Below are positions 1 to 9,640 of a stretch of 64,000 bases of DNA, piece by piece. Origin of the DNA: ZC4RG29 sp035304385 (GTDB taxonomy: Bacteria; Bacteroidota; Bacteroidia; Cytophagales; Cyclobacteriaceae); assembly GCA_035304385.1 (NCBI GenBank), contig DATGQD010000041.1, forward strand, positions 186,001-250,000, read 5' to 3'. A program made the translations under genes and the position numbers. Every line of letters starts with the position of its first letter. The first letter of the stretch is position 1. Below the pieces are notes generated by a model. It ran no database searches and was not told where the DNA came from. It worked only from the letters and a program-made list of their open reading frames with translations.

Positions 1-1346
1 TGACGGTCACCTTCTTCCTTCGTGACAACCAAAGCCGGGCGGAGGGGATCCGCAAGGCGTCGCTGTTCGGTATTTCCATTATCACCATTTATACTACGGC
101 CGGAACGCTGTTTGCCGTGCTGCTCGGTACCGACGGCCTGAATGCCCTGGCCACGCACTGGGCGCCGAACCTTTTCGTGTTCGTCATTTTCATTGTTTTC
201 GCACTTTCGTTTTTCGGCCTTTTTGAAATCACCGCCCCGCATCAGCTGGTCAATAAAGCGGACCGGCAGGCGGAGAAGGGCGGCCTTGTAGGAATATTCT
301 TCATGGCGGCGACCCTCGTGCTGGTTTCCTTCAGCTGTACGGTGCCGATTGTGGGAAGTGTGCTGTTCCTGTCGGCAGGCGGCGAGATCATCAAGCCGAT
401 TGTGGTGATGTTCTGCTATTCTCTGGCGTTCGCGCTTCCTTTCACATTTTTTGCGATGTTTCCGGAGCTCATCAAGAGCCTGCCGAAATCGGGAGGCTGG
501 CTTAATTCCGTCAAAGTCACCCTCGGCTTCCTGGAACTGGCCCTGGCCCTGAAGTTTTTCAGCATCGCTGACCAGGCCTACCACTGGGGTTTACTCGACC
601 GGGATATTAACATTGCGCTCTGGATTGTAATTTTCAGCCTCCTTGGGTTCTACCTATTGGGCAAGATCCGCCTGCCGGGCGATACGCCTATGGAAAAGGT
701 GGGGATTTCACGCCTGCTGCTCGCTATTGGCGTTTTTACCTTCGTGGTTTATCTCGTTCCCGGGCTTTGGGGAGCCCCGTTAAAGGCGCTTGCAGGTTAT
801 TTGCCTCCAATGCATACGCACGATTTCAATCTTGCGCAACGCCCGGGATCGGCCAGCGCGGACCCCGCCTGCGAGGAGCCGCTGTATGCCGATTTTCTGC
901 ACCTTCCCCACGGCCTTACCGGTTACTTCGATTATGACCAGGCCATTAAATGTGCCAGGGAGCTGGATAAGCCACTTTTCATTGACTTTACCGGGCACGG
1001 TTGTACGAACTGCCGGGAAATGGAGGCGGTGGTGTGGTCTGATCCGCAGGTACTGGAACGGCTCCGAAATGACTTCGTTGTTGTGGCCTTGTACGTTGAC
1101 GACAAAACCATGCTTCCCGAATCCAAATGGTACACGTCGACGCATGACGGGAAGGTGAAGAAGACGATCGGAAAACAGAACGCCGACCTTCAGATCTCCC
1201 GCCTGGATAACAACGCCCAGCCGTTCTATGTACTCGTCGGCAAGGATGAGCGCGTGCTTGCATGGCCGTATGCCTATGACCGAAGTGTGGCGAATTTTGT
1301 TGAGTTCCTGGAGTCGGGCAAACGGAAGTACCGGGAGTTATACTAA
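1..1346 (+). CDS. DsbD-like thiol:disulfide interchange protein (5' partial)
   Basis: The reading frame is open from base 3 to a stop at 1346, so the gene begins before the window. The visible part has about seven hydrophobic membrane segments of the cytochrome c biogenesis/DsbD transmembrane family, then a periplasmic thioredoxin-like domain with the redox motif Cys-Thr-Asn-Cys near base 1003. Proteins of this family carry electrons from cytoplasmic thioredoxin across the inner membrane to keep periplasmic thiols reduced. The missing N-terminus is probably the periplasmic alpha domain. The first in-frame GTG at 117 is inside the transmembrane region and is not the true start. Family assignment is firm; the exact partner is not visible. 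Confidence 0.88.
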   Translation, partial: TVTFFLRDNQSRAEGIRKASLFGISIITIYTTAGTLFAVLLGTDGLNALATHWAPNLFVFVIFIVFALSFFGLFEITAPHQLVNKADRQAEKGGLVGIFFMAATLVLVSFSCTVPIVGSVLFLSAGGEIIKPIVVMFCYSLAFALPFTFFAMFPELIKSLPKSGGWLNSVKVTLGFLELALALKFFSIADQAYHWGLLDRDINIALWIVIFSLLGFYLLGKIRLPGDTPMEKVGISRLLLAIGVFTFVVYLVPGLWGAPLKALAGYLPPMHTHDFNLAQRPGSASADPACEEPLYADFLHLPHGLTGYFDYDQAIKCARELDKPLFIDFTGHGCTNCREMEAVVWSDPQVLERLRNDFVVVALYVDDKTMLPESKWYTSTHDGKVKKTIGKQNADLQISRLDNNAQPFYVLVGKDERVLAWPYAYDRSVANFVEFLESGKRKYRELY

Positions 1347-1378
1347 ACGGCGGGGCGCGCCGTTGGACAAAGTCAGGT

Positions 1379-1408
1379 TTTGATTTTCTGTTAACGACTT
1401 TATCTTTG
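1379..1408 (+). promoter_or_regulatory. Bacteroidota-type promoter for the M23 peptidase gene
   Basis: TTTG at 1379-1382 is followed after 18 bases by TATCTTTG at 1401-1408, which fits the Bacteroidota sigma factor consensus (-33 TTTG, -7 TAnnTTTG). It lies about 130 bases before the M23 gene start. Confidence 0.5.
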
Positions 1409-1492
1409 GGACATACGCCGGATGGCCGGCCAGTATTTTTTTGATTTTTTTAGACTAATATTACTACGCGTCTATTTATACAATACGGATGC

Positions 1493-1500
1493 TAACTTTG
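1493..1500 (+). promoter_or_regulatory. Second -7 element (TAACTTTG) before the M23 gene
   Basis: TAACTTTG matches the -7 consensus exactly and lies 40 bases before the ATG at 1540, but no TTTG or TTG sits at the expected -33 distance. It may be a second start site or a chance match. Confidence 0.35.
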
Positions 1501-1539
1501 TGGCCTTGAATATTTTTTGACCAGCAAGAGACCTCTTTC

Positions 1540-2841
1540 ATGAAAAGACTGCCGATCCAGCTTCTGATTTCCGCCGCCACCTTTTGTATCGCCATTATCC
1601 TGGCCGTTGTCCTCGGATCGAAAACCGAGTTGATGACAGAGGCGATGGGTAGTTCGGACACCGATTCCCTCCATATCGACATTGCGATCAAAGAGCCAAC
1701 CATACTTTTCGGGATGTTCGTCGATGATCTCGTAGTAGTGGAAGACAAGATCAAGCGCAACCAGTTTCTGGGGGATATCCTGATGAGTTACAACGTCCCG
1801 GCCGGACTTATACATCAGCTGTCTACTGTTTCGAGGAACGTCTTCGACGTCCGTAAAATCGCTCCCGATAAAAAATACACGGTGCTCTGCAGCCCGGACT
1901 CCATGAAGACGGCCCGCGCTTTTGTGTATGAGCCCAACCCGCTGGAGTATGTGGTCATACGTTTTGATGATTCGTTGTCCGTCGATCTCCAGCGTCGTGA
2001 GGTCACCCGCGTGGAAAAGAGCATTGCCGGTGTCGTCAACAACAACCTGTCGCAAACCATCGAATCCCTCGGCGTCACCCATGAGTTGACGAATATGTTT
2101 GTCGACATTTTTGCCTGGCAGGTGGATTTTCAGCGCTTACAAAAGGGCGATAAATTCAAGATCATTTACGAAGAAAATCAGGTTGAGGGTCAGACTGCCG
2201 GCATCAATAAGATCGTCGCCGTCTATTTCGAACACTTCGGCAATCCCTACTACGCCTTTCCATACGACCAGGGCGAAGGGGTGGATTTCTTCGATGAAGA
2301 GGGCAAGAGTCTGCGAAAAGCCCTTCTGAAATATCCCATAGAATTCACACGGATCAGTTCCCGCTATTCAAAGAGCCGCTTCCATCCTGTGCGGAAGGTT
2401 TATCGCGCGCATCTCGGGACGGACTTCGCGGCCCCGACAGGTACGCCTATTCGTTCTGTGGGCGACGGTGTCGTGCTGGAGGCACAATACAAATCCAACA
2501 ACGGCAATTACGTCAAGATCCGTCACAACAGCACCTACACTACGCAGTACCTTCATATGTCGAACATCGCCAACGGCATAAGGCCTGGGGTTCGGGTTCG
2601 GCAGGGACAAACAATAGGCTACGTAGGAAGCACCGGCCTGGCCACCGGGCCACACTTGTGCTACCGTTTCTGGAAGAATGGTGTACAGGTCGATGCATTA
2701 AAGGTGGAATTGCCCCCGTCCCAACCGATCGAGGACGAACACCGCGCAGCTTTTGAGACGGTGGTCAACGGCCTTACCGGACGACTTAATGCCATTTCGT
2801 TCCCGGAGGCTCTTGAGGATCCCCTGGCCGCCTTGAACTAG
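1540..2841 (+). CDS. M23 family metallopeptidase (cell wall endopeptidase)
   Basis: This 433-residue protein starts with an N-terminal membrane anchor or signal (residues 8-28). The middle part resembles the Csd3/OapA-type regulatory domain of MepM-like enzymes. The C-terminal LytM domain shows the zinc ligand pattern His...Asp (HLGTD, near residue 291), the YLHMS motif and the later GPHLCY histidine, so the active site looks complete. Such enzymes cut peptidoglycan cross-links in the periplasm during growth or division. No LysM repeat is seen. It stands alone with its own promoter candidates upstream and about 70-90 bases before the next gene. Confidence 0.9.
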   Translation: MKRLPIQLLISAATFCIAIILAVVLGSKTELMTEAMGSSDTDSLHIDIAIKEPTILFGMFVDDLVVVEDKIKRNQFLGDILMSYNVPAGLIHQLSTVSRNVFDVRKIAPDKKYTVLCSPDSMKTARAFVYEPNPLEYVVIRFDDSLSVDLQRREVTRVEKSIAGVVNNNLSQTIESLGVTHELTNMFVDIFAWQVDFQRLQKGDKFKIIYEENQVEGQTAGINKIVAVYFEHFGNPYYAFPYDQGEGVDFFDEEGKSLRKALLKYPIEFTRISSRYSKSRFHPVRKVYRAHLGTDFAAPTGTPIRSVGDGVVLEAQYKSNNGNYVKIRHNSTYTTQYLHMSNIANGIRPGVRVRQGQTIGYVGSTGLATGPHLCYRFWKNGVQVDALKVELPPSQPIEDEHRAAFETVVNGLTGRLNAISFPEALEDPLAALN

Positions 2842-2930
2842 CCGCATTTTTCGCGAAAGTCCGGAAGGTCTGGTAATTTTCCCGCGCTGTTTGTAGTTAG
2901 GGAAGTGGACTGATGTTTACCGGTATTTTC

Positions 2931-5225
2931 ATGCGGCTTCTTCTTACCCTTTTCTGGATACTGTTGTCGCTGCCACTTTGTGCGCAGAAGGTCGCGTTGG
3001 TTCTGAGCGGAGGCGCCGCCAAAGGGCTTGCGCACGTGGGCGTGATCAAGGCGCTTGAGGAGAACGACATTCCGATCGACTACATCGTGGGAACGTCGAT
3101 GGGTGGCATCATCGGCGGGAGCTACGCGGCCGGAATGAGCCCCTACAAGATCGAAAACATTGTAACGTCAGAAAATTTTATTCGGCTGATCCGCGGCCTG
3201 CCACGGGAGGGTTTTAACTACTACTATCATAAAGATACGGACCACCCGGGATTCCTCAAGCTCGACCTCTCGCTCGACTCCACGCTGAATGTCCAACTCA
3301 ATTCCAGTATTGCGAGCGACGTCTCCCTGAATTTTGCGCTCACGGAATCCATGGCCCAGGCCTCCGCCATTGCGCGCAATAATTTCGACAGCCTTTTTGT
3401 GCCCTTGCGTGTTGTTGCGGCTGACATCTTTACGCAACAAGAGGTCATCCTTTCGAGGGGCTTACTCAGCAGTGCGCTCAGGGCCACACAGACCGTACCC
3501 TTCTTTTACAAACCCATTCGCGTGGACGGTCGCTACCTTTTCGACGGCGGCGTGTATAACAACTTTCCGGTGGATGTGGCAACGGAAGAATTCAACCCGG
3601 ATGTCATCATCGGGGTGAACGTCTCGACTAAGATCTTCACCGAGTATCCCTACGAAACCGACGATCGGCTCATCAGCAACTCGCTCATTTACATGTTGCT
3701 CGACAAGTCCGACCCGACCGCCGTCGGTGACCTGGGCGTTTACATTCAGCCGAACATAAAAGGTTACACTTCGTTTGATTTTGAACGCGCCGAGAGTCTT
3801 ATCGACAGTGGTTATGTCGCGACCATGCGCAAGATGGATGAGATCAAAGCGAAGATAGCCCGACGGGTATCGTGCGATGAACTCGCGGAACGGCGCAACC
3901 AATTCAACGACCGGAGTCTGCCGTTTATCTTCGATGGAATCCAGTATCAGGGGTTTACGGAAAAGCAATCCCGTTATATCAACAGGTTGTTCGGGATCCG
4001 TCCGGAAAAGCCGCGTCTGCTCTACTACGGCGACATACTCAGCGGTTATTATGAGCTCGTGTCCGAAGAGTACTTTCACAATGTGATCCCGACTATTGTG
4101 CTCGACACGACAACCAATCACTTTGTGTTAAACCTCGCGCGTCGTCCACAACAGAATTTTCATGTCGACTTCGGAGGCGTCATCGCGACACGCAACATCA
4201 GTAACATTTTTCTGGGCGCAAGTTTCTACCGCTTTAACAAGTCGCTGCTCCAGACATCGGTTTGGTTTCAGACAGGAAGTTTTTACAAATCGGCGACCGC
4301 CCGAATGCGCGTCGACAACCCGTTCATCACTAAGTTTTATATCGAGCCGTCGGTGACGTTCAACAGTTGGGATTATCTTGAATCTGAAGACTTATTGCAG
4401 GATGTGACGGCTACCGTTCTCCGCCGTGTAAACCGTAAGGCGGCCGTCGACTTTGGATGGCCGGTGGGCAGGCACCTGAAAGGCACACTTCGCGTTGAAG
4501 GGATCAGTAACCTTGACCGTTATTCTAACGACACAACTTTTACCAGCACCGCGGTACTTGATGAACTCAAGTTGAAAGGCTTTAAGACTGGCCTGCAATT
4601 CAGCACCAGTGACCTCGACAGAAAACAATACCCCCGTCGCGGCAAGGCCATGAGCCTGGCGGCAGAATATTTTTCGATTACCGAAGACTACACGCCGGGC
4701 AACACTGCCGTGAACCCGACACCTTTTTATGGCAGGCACAACTGGTTCCGGTTGCGGTTCTCAGCGGAACAGTATTTCAACGGTGGATTCTATCATCCCG
4801 GGTACTTGGTGGAGGGCGTGTTCTCTAACCAACCTTCGTTTCAGAATTACCGGGGTACTATCATTAACACGCCTGCCTTTCACCCATTGCAGGACAGCCG
4901 TACCCTCTTGCTTGAGAAGTTCCGGTCATTTAATTATCTGGCGGGTGGTATCAGAAACATTTTCGTTCTGAGAAGCAAGCTGGACTTCAGGCTCGAAGCG
5001 TACCTGTTTAAGCCCCTCGACTATCTGGCTTCCGATGAAAATCAGGATGTGGTGACGATTAACGACGTTACAAAAGCCTACCTGGCGGCGTCTGCCGGTT
5101 TTGTGCATCATTCGCCCATCGGACCGATCAATCTCAGCGTGAACTACTACGACGACGACCACAACAAATGGGGTGTGTTGTTGCATGTCGGCTTCCTTCT
5201 CTTTGATCGTCACTCCCTCGAATAG
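2931..5225 (+). CDS. Patatin-like phospholipase fused to a BamA-like beta-barrel domain
   Basis: The protein is 764 residues from the ATG at 2931; an in-frame ATG at 2913 is possible, but 2931 gives a cleaner signal peptide (hydrophobic run ending LCAQ). The N-terminal third is a patatin domain: oxyanion loop SGGAAKG, nucleophile elbow GTSMG and the catalytic Asp in DGGVYNN. The C-terminal half is rich in alternating beta strands typical of Omp85/surface-antigen barrels, ending in LLFDRHSLE. The family, related to PlpD, is a type Vd-like fusion in which the lipase is carried at the outer membrane. Lipid substrate is unknown. Both active-site residues are present, so it should be active. Confidence 0.87.
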   Translation: MRLLLTLFWILLSLPLCAQKVALVLSGGAAKGLAHVGVIKALEENDIPIDYIVGTSMGGIIGGSYAAGMSPYKIENIVTSENFIRLIRGLPREGFNYYYHKDTDHPGFLKLDLSLDSTLNVQLNSSIASDVSLNFALTESMAQASAIARNNFDSLFVPLRVVAADIFTQQEVILSRGLLSSALRATQTVPFFYKPIRVDGRYLFDGGVYNNFPVDVATEEFNPDVIIGVNVSTKIFTEYPYETDDRLISNSLIYMLLDKSDPTAVGDLGVYIQPNIKGYTSFDFERAESLIDSGYVATMRKMDEIKAKIARRVSCDELAERRNQFNDRSLPFIFDGIQYQGFTEKQSRYINRLFGIRPEKPRLLYYGDILSGYYELVSEEYFHNVIPTIVLDTTTNHFVLNLARRPQQNFHVDFGGVIATRNISNIFLGASFYRFNKSLLQTSVWFQTGSFYKSATARMRVDNPFITKFYIEPSVTFNSWDYLESEDLLQDVTATVLRRVNRKAAVDFGWPVGRHLKGTLRVEGISNLDRYSNDTTFTSTAVLDELKLKGFKTGLQFSTSDLDRKQYPRRGKAMSLAAEYFSITEDYTPGNTAVNPTPFYGRHNWFRLRFSAEQYFNGGFYHPGYLVEGVFSNQPSFQNYRGTIINTPAFHPLQDSRTLLLEKFRSFNYLAGGIRNIFVLRSKLDFRLEAYLFKPLDYLASDENQDVVTINDVTKAYLAASAGFVHHSPIGPINLSVNYYDDDHNKWGVLLHVGFLLFDRHSLE

Positions 5226-5337
5226 CGTGGTCTGCCAGTCTTATGGGCAGACGTAATTTTTGGGCCATTTCAGGGCCATTTTCAACTGGATTTTAAAATT
5301 TTGAGTAAGTTTAACTTCGAATTCCTAAATCACAGGC

Positions 5338-7365
5338 ATGAAGAAAATTCTACCTCTCATCATACTTGTAGGTGCGTACGCAATGGCGGAAGCCCAGGTA
5401 GTGCAGTGGGCGTCAAGTGTCATCGAGGTTTCCTCAGAACTTACGCCGGTTCAGTACGCTGCCTATCAGGCTCTGGGTAAACCCAATGTGCTTCCTGCTG
5501 GTGGACAAAATCCGAATGCCTGGACTCCCAACAGACCCAACCGCAAAGAATTTATAAAGGTTGGGTTCAGCAACCCGATGAGCATCCGCCAGGTGGCCAT
5601 CGCCGAATCGCACAATCCCAGCGCGCTTTATCGCGTACTGTTGTATGATGAGGCGGGCAACGAATATGAGCTCAATATACTTAACCCAAGTTCCATACCC
5701 CTCAAAGGAAGGATGCTGAACATATTCACCGAGCCGACGCCGTACAAGGTTGCCGCGGTGAAACTTGAATTTGACGGCGCGGCTGTCCCGGACTACTTCG
5801 CCATCGATGCGATCGGCATCACCGACTCAAACTATCCGATCATTGCCGATATCCCCAAGCCTCAATTGCTGGCTTCGGGAATCGTCATCGAAGCGCTCGA
5901 CGAAAATGTGAACACCGATGTCAGTGAGTTGAATCCGCTGCTCTCGCCGGACGGGAAGACGCTTTACTTCAGCCGCAAGAATCACCCTGAGAACGTCGGA
6001 GGTGAAGACGACATAGAAGATATCTGGTATTCGGAACTTGACTCCACCGGCCGTTGGACGCTGGCGAAGAACCTTCGGCAATTCAACAACGCAGGTCCCA
6101 ACTTCATCAACACCATCACTTCTGTAACGCCCGACGGCCGCTCGGCAATCATTCTTCTCGGGAACAAGTATTTGCCGAATGGCAAAATGATGGCAGGCGT
6201 TTCGATCAGTTCTAACGTAGGCGGTACCTGGTCTACCCCGGTCGCACTCGAGATACAGAACGACTACAATTTCAGCGACAAGGCCAACTACTTTCTGGCC
6301 AACAATCGTCGCACACTGCTCATGTCCGTCGAACGTGAAGATTCGCGGGGTGGCCGCGACCTCTATGTTTCGTTCATGAACAGCGATAGTACGTGGACAG
6401 AACCGAAGAACCTCGGAGACGCGATTAATTCAGCGGGCGAAGAGTCGGCCCCGTTCCTCGCGTTGGATGATCAGACGCTATACTTTTCCTCCAATGGTTT
6501 CAGCGGCTATGGCGGGAGCGACATCTATGTGTCCAAGCGTCTCGACGACACGTGGACGAACTGGTCGGAGCCGGAAAACCTCGGACCTGAGATCAACTCT
6601 TCCCTGGAGGATCTTTTCTTTAACATTCCCGCAAACAGTGAATACGCTTACTATTCGCGTGGTGTCACAGAAAACAACACGGACATTTATAGGGTGAAGC
6701 TGCCTATCCTCAGGCAGCCCGAGGTGTGGGTGACAGTACGAGGTAAGATCGTGGACAGCGAAACGGGTCAGCCGATCGGTGCGAAGGTCATCTACGAGAG
6801 ACTTCCGGGTGGCGAAGAGACGGGCATCGCGCAGACCAATCCGGAAACGGGCGAATATGAAATCCGTATTCCCGGAGGTAGTATGTATGGTATCCGTGCC
6901 GAGGCGACCGACAAGATATCCGAAAGTCAAAACCTGGACCTGACCGGCGTGACGGAAGACCGGGTGATCGACGTCCGCGATTTCCGCCTGGCCGACATTC
7001 GCGTTGCTGATATACAGGAAGACGTAACCATCGTGCTTAACAATGTGTTCTTCGATTTCGACAAATCGGAACTGAAACCGGAAAGTTTTCCGGAGTTGAA
7101 TCGCATTGTAAGCCTTATGAAAGAGAGAACGGAGATGGAAATTGAGGTAGCCGGCCACACCGACGCGACAGGGCCGGAATCATACAACGAGGGCCTCTCC
7201 CGTCGTCGTGCGCAGGCTGTAGTTACCTACCTGTCGCGAAATGGAATTAATACGAACCGGCTCAAAGTAACATACTTTGGGGAAAGTAAACCGATTGATA
7301 GTAACGAAACTTCAGAAGGCAGGAGCAGAAACAGGCGAGTAGAGTTTAAGATCCTCAAGTTATAG
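5338..7365 (+). CDS. OmpA family protein with discoidin-like and PD40 beta-propeller domains
   Basis: The protein has 675 residues. A signal peptide (residues 1-20) is followed by a discoidin-like beta domain (about 30-180), PD40/WD40-like propeller blades with SPDGKTLYFSR-type motifs (about 190-460), a carboxypeptidase-regulatory-like fold (about 470-550) and an OmpA C-terminal domain (about 565-675). The OmpA part has FDFDKSELKPES and GHTDATGP, which bind peptidoglycan. It therefore links an outer membrane assembly to the cell wall. The order propeller, CRD, OmpA recalls PorE of the type IX secretion system, but the TPR region of PorE is missing, so that link is only inference. The next gene repeats the last two domains. 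Confidence 0.87.
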   Translation: MKKILPLIILVGAYAMAEAQVVQWASSVIEVSSELTPVQYAAYQALGKPNVLPAGGQNPNAWTPNRPNRKEFIKVGFSNPMSIRQVAIAESHNPSALYRVLLYDEAGNEYELNILNPSSIPLKGRMLNIFTEPTPYKVAAVKLEFDGAAVPDYFAIDAIGITDSNYPIIADIPKPQLLASGIVIEALDENVNTDVSELNPLLSPDGKTLYFSRKNHPENVGGEDDIEDIWYSELDSTGRWTLAKNLRQFNNAGPNFINTITSVTPDGRSAIILLGNKYLPNGKMMAGVSISSNVGGTWSTPVALEIQNDYNFSDKANYFLANNRRTLLMSVEREDSRGGRDLYVSFMNSDSTWTEPKNLGDAINSAGEESAPFLALDDQTLYFSSNGFSGYGGSDIYVSKRLDDTWTNWSEPENLGPEINSSLEDLFFNIPANSEYAYYSRGVTENNTDIYRVKLPILRQPEVWVTVRGKIVDSETGQPIGAKVIYERLPGGEETGIAQTNPETGEYEIRIPGGSMYGIRAEATDKISESQNLDLTGVTEDRVIDVRDFRLADIRVADIQEDVTIVLNNVFFDFDKSELKPESFPELNRIVSLMKERTEMEIEVAGHTDATGPESYNEGLSRRRAQAVVTYLSRNGINTNRLKVTYFGESKPIDSNETSEGRSRNRRVEFKILKL

Positions 7366-7383
7366 CGCGTAACCCAATGTAAT

Positions 7384-8082
7384 ATGGCTTTGACTTTTTT
7401 TAAACTTGTCTTCCTGTTGGCAATTGCTTTGCCATTATGGGCACAGGAAGTCGATAGCCTGACCTACGCCGAGGGCACTATCCTTAGCGCCGAAACCCGC
7501 GAACCGGTAACAGCCCGTATCGTCTACAAGAGCTTACCGTACGGAAACCGGATCGGAATCATCAATGGCAGCGAGTACTCGTTCGCCATGTTCGATAACG
7601 ATAAGTATTCCATTGAAGTCATTGCCACAGGGTATGCTCCAGCTAAGTATATGCTTGACCCGGCCGACACCAATGAAAACAGAAGGGTGATCCGTAACAT
7701 TGAACTTGTCGCGGGTACCAACCATGTTCACGCACCGGGACAGGTCATGTTGCTTAGCAACCTTATCTTCGAAGTAGGTAAGTCCAGGATCACTCCGGAG
7801 TCGTATCCCGAACTCGACATTGTCGTCGGTATGATGCGAGAGAACACCAACATGATCATTCAACTCGAAGGACATACCGACTATCAGGGCGACCCCTCCG
7901 AGAATATGAAACTTTCACGACACCGCGTGAAAGCTGTCAAAGACTACCTGGTCTCCAAAGGCATTGCCAAAAAGAGAATTCACACCAAAGCCTTCGGTGG
8001 TACCATGCCCCTGTCGCGCGACAACACACCCGAAGCGCACCGGATGAACCGGCGCGTTGAATTGCGCATTCTTGATAATTGA
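7384..8082 (+). CDS. OmpA family peptidoglycan-binding protein
   Basis: This 232-residue protein begins 18 bases after the preceding OmpA/PD40 gene and is very likely cotranscribed with it. It has a signal peptide (hydrophobic run ending LPLWAQ), a carboxypeptidase-regulatory-like domain (about 25-110) and an OmpA C-terminal domain (about 120-232) with LEGHTDYQGD. The CRD-OmpA pair aligns with the C-terminal third of its neighbour (for example ARIVYKSLPYG against AKVIYERLPGG), so it looks like a shortened paralog arising by tandem duplication. It has no propeller. A periplasmic anchor role is inferred. Confidence 0.85.
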   Translation: MALTFFKLVFLLAIALPLWAQEVDSLTYAEGTILSAETREPVTARIVYKSLPYGNRIGIINGSEYSFAMFDNDKYSIEVIATGYAPAKYMLDPADTNENRRVIRNIELVAGTNHVHAPGQVMLLSNLIFEVGKSRITPESYPELDIVVGMMRENTNMIIQLEGHTDYQGDPSENMKLSRHRVKAVKDYLVSKGIAKKRIHTKAFGGTMPLSRDNTPEAHRMNRRVELRILDN

Positions 8083-8152
8083 TTTGATGCGATAGAGACA
8101 CCCAATTTGGGCGTCTGGACGTCGTTTCACATTCCTTTCCATACCTTAGAGA

Positions 8153-9559
8153 ATGATCATGCCGGACGGTTCTGATGTATTTCGTCATTTGGAAACGATG
8201 CGGGCGAAGGCATTGTCGATGCGCGGAGAATCCCTGGTCGTCCGGAGGCAACGCCTGCGAAAGATTAGAAGATGGATCGTCGCGCATGAATCGGAATTGA
8301 TCGCCGCCGCGGCAGCGGACCTGGGCAAGCCGGCCATTGAGTTTGTCGCTATCGAATTGTTGAACATCCTGGAAGAGATCCGCACCATCCTCAGGAACCT
8401 GGAGCGGTGGGCGAGACCTGTTCACGTTCCGTCGTCACTGACGGTGGTCGGCACACGCTCCGAAATACGCTACGAGCCTAAGGGGCTTTGTCTTATAATC
8501 GCTCCCTGGAATTTCCCTTTTCTCCTTGCGGTCGGACCGCTGGTTTCCGCCCTGGGTGCTGGCAATGCCGTGGTCGTGAAACCGTCAGAAATGACACCTG
8601 CCATATCGGATTGCGTTGCCAGGATGGTATCCGAATGTTTTGATCCTTCCGAAGTGTATGCCGTCGAAGGAGGCGTGGAGGTATCAAAGCAACTATTGTC
8701 CTTCCCTTTCGATCATATCTTTTTCACGGGGAGTGCAGCGGTGGGGAGCGTCGTCATGAGCGAAGCCGCACGCAACCTTACGCCGGTAACACTCGAACTC
8801 GGCGGTAAGTCGCCCTGCGTTGTGACATCCTCCGCGCGGATCGATGAGGCGGCACTCAGAATTGCGGTCAGTAAGTTTACCAATGCAGGACAAACGTGCG
8901 TCGCCCCGGATTATGTTCTCGTGGAAGCGGCGGTGCACGACCAGCTCGTAGACCGGCTGGTCTTTCACACCCGCGAGCGTTTTTCTGACGAAGGCACCTA
9001 TACGCGTATTGTTTCGGATGCGCATTTCAGCCGGCTTAAGGATATGCTGGACGCATGCGGAGCCGAGGGTGCAAGCGTCGCCCAGGCCGAACCGCTCAAA
9101 CCTGATCAGCGCTACTTCCCGCCGGCGATTCTACGGGACGTGGAACCCGGTTCCAGGATAATGAAGGAGGAGATCTTCGGTCCCATCCTTCCGGTGATAT
9201 CCGTTCGCAGCCTGGCGGAGGCCGAATCGATTATCAACCATCAGCCGAAACCGCTTGGTCTGTACGTTTTTTCCAACACCCGGGCTGAAATTGAAAGACT
9301 TCTCGCATCCACGTCGTCGGGAGGTGTTTGTATCAATGATTGTGCAATACAGTTTTTCCACCCCGGGCTTCCGTTTGGCGGGGTGGGTAAAAGCGGCTTC
9401 GGAAGAGCCCACGGGCATGCGGGCTTCATGACCTTTTCCAACGAGAAATCTGTTATCAGACAACGGCATGGAATAACGTCGGTATCCATGCTGTATCCGC
9501 CCCATACCACCGCGAAACAGCGGTTGCTGAAAAAGTTTATGGCGTTGTTTTACCGATAA
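8153..9559 (+). CDS. NAD(P)-dependent aldehyde dehydrogenase, ALDH3-like
   Basis: The protein has 468 residues, the length of class 3 aldehyde dehydrogenases. It shows the cofactor region APWNFPFLL, the general base in LELGGKSP and the catalytic cysteine in NAGQTCVAPDY, all in the right order, so it should oxidise aldehydes to acids. The end is hydrophobic or basic, as in membrane-linked fatty aldehyde dehydrogenases. The start may be the ATG at 8153 or the one at 8159. It stands between OmpA and AsmA genes, and nothing nearby indicates the substrate. Confidence 0.9.
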   Translation: MIMPDGSDVFRHLETMRAKALSMRGESLVVRRQRLRKIRRWIVAHESELIAAAAADLGKPAIEFVAIELLNILEEIRTILRNLERWARPVHVPSSLTVVGTRSEIRYEPKGLCLIIAPWNFPFLLAVGPLVSALGAGNAVVVKPSEMTPAISDCVARMVSECFDPSEVYAVEGGVEVSKQLLSFPFDHIFFTGSAAVGSVVMSEAARNLTPVTLELGGKSPCVVTSSARIDEAALRIAVSKFTNAGQTCVAPDYVLVEAAVHDQLVDRLVFHTRERFSDEGTYTRIVSDAHFSRLKDMLDACGAEGASVAQAEPLKPDQRYFPPAILRDVEPGSRIMKEEIFGPILPVISVRSLAEAESIINHQPKPLGLYVFSNTRAEIERLLASTSSGGVCINDCAIQFFHPGLPFGGVGKSGFGRAHGHAGFMTFSNEKSVIRQRHGITSVSMLYPPHTTAKQRLLKKFMALFYR

Positions 9560-9607
9560 TACCTGAAGGTCCCCCGGACAAAGCAGACGCTTTTCCCCGT
9601 AGCTTGC

Positions 9608-9615
9608 TAATTTTG
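9608..9615 (+). promoter_or_regulatory. -7 promoter element (TAATTTTG) before the AsmA-like gene
   Basis: TAATTTTG fits the Bacteroidota -7 consensus and lies 25 bases before the ATG at 9641. A matching -33 TTTG is not evident. Confidence 0.45.
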
Positions 9616-9640
9616 TGTCATTTACCATAGGCCGAAGACC

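Noticed and set aside
8097..8115. An 8-base stem after the second OmpA gene as a terminator
   Set aside because: One pair is mismatched and no T-run follows, so it was not called.
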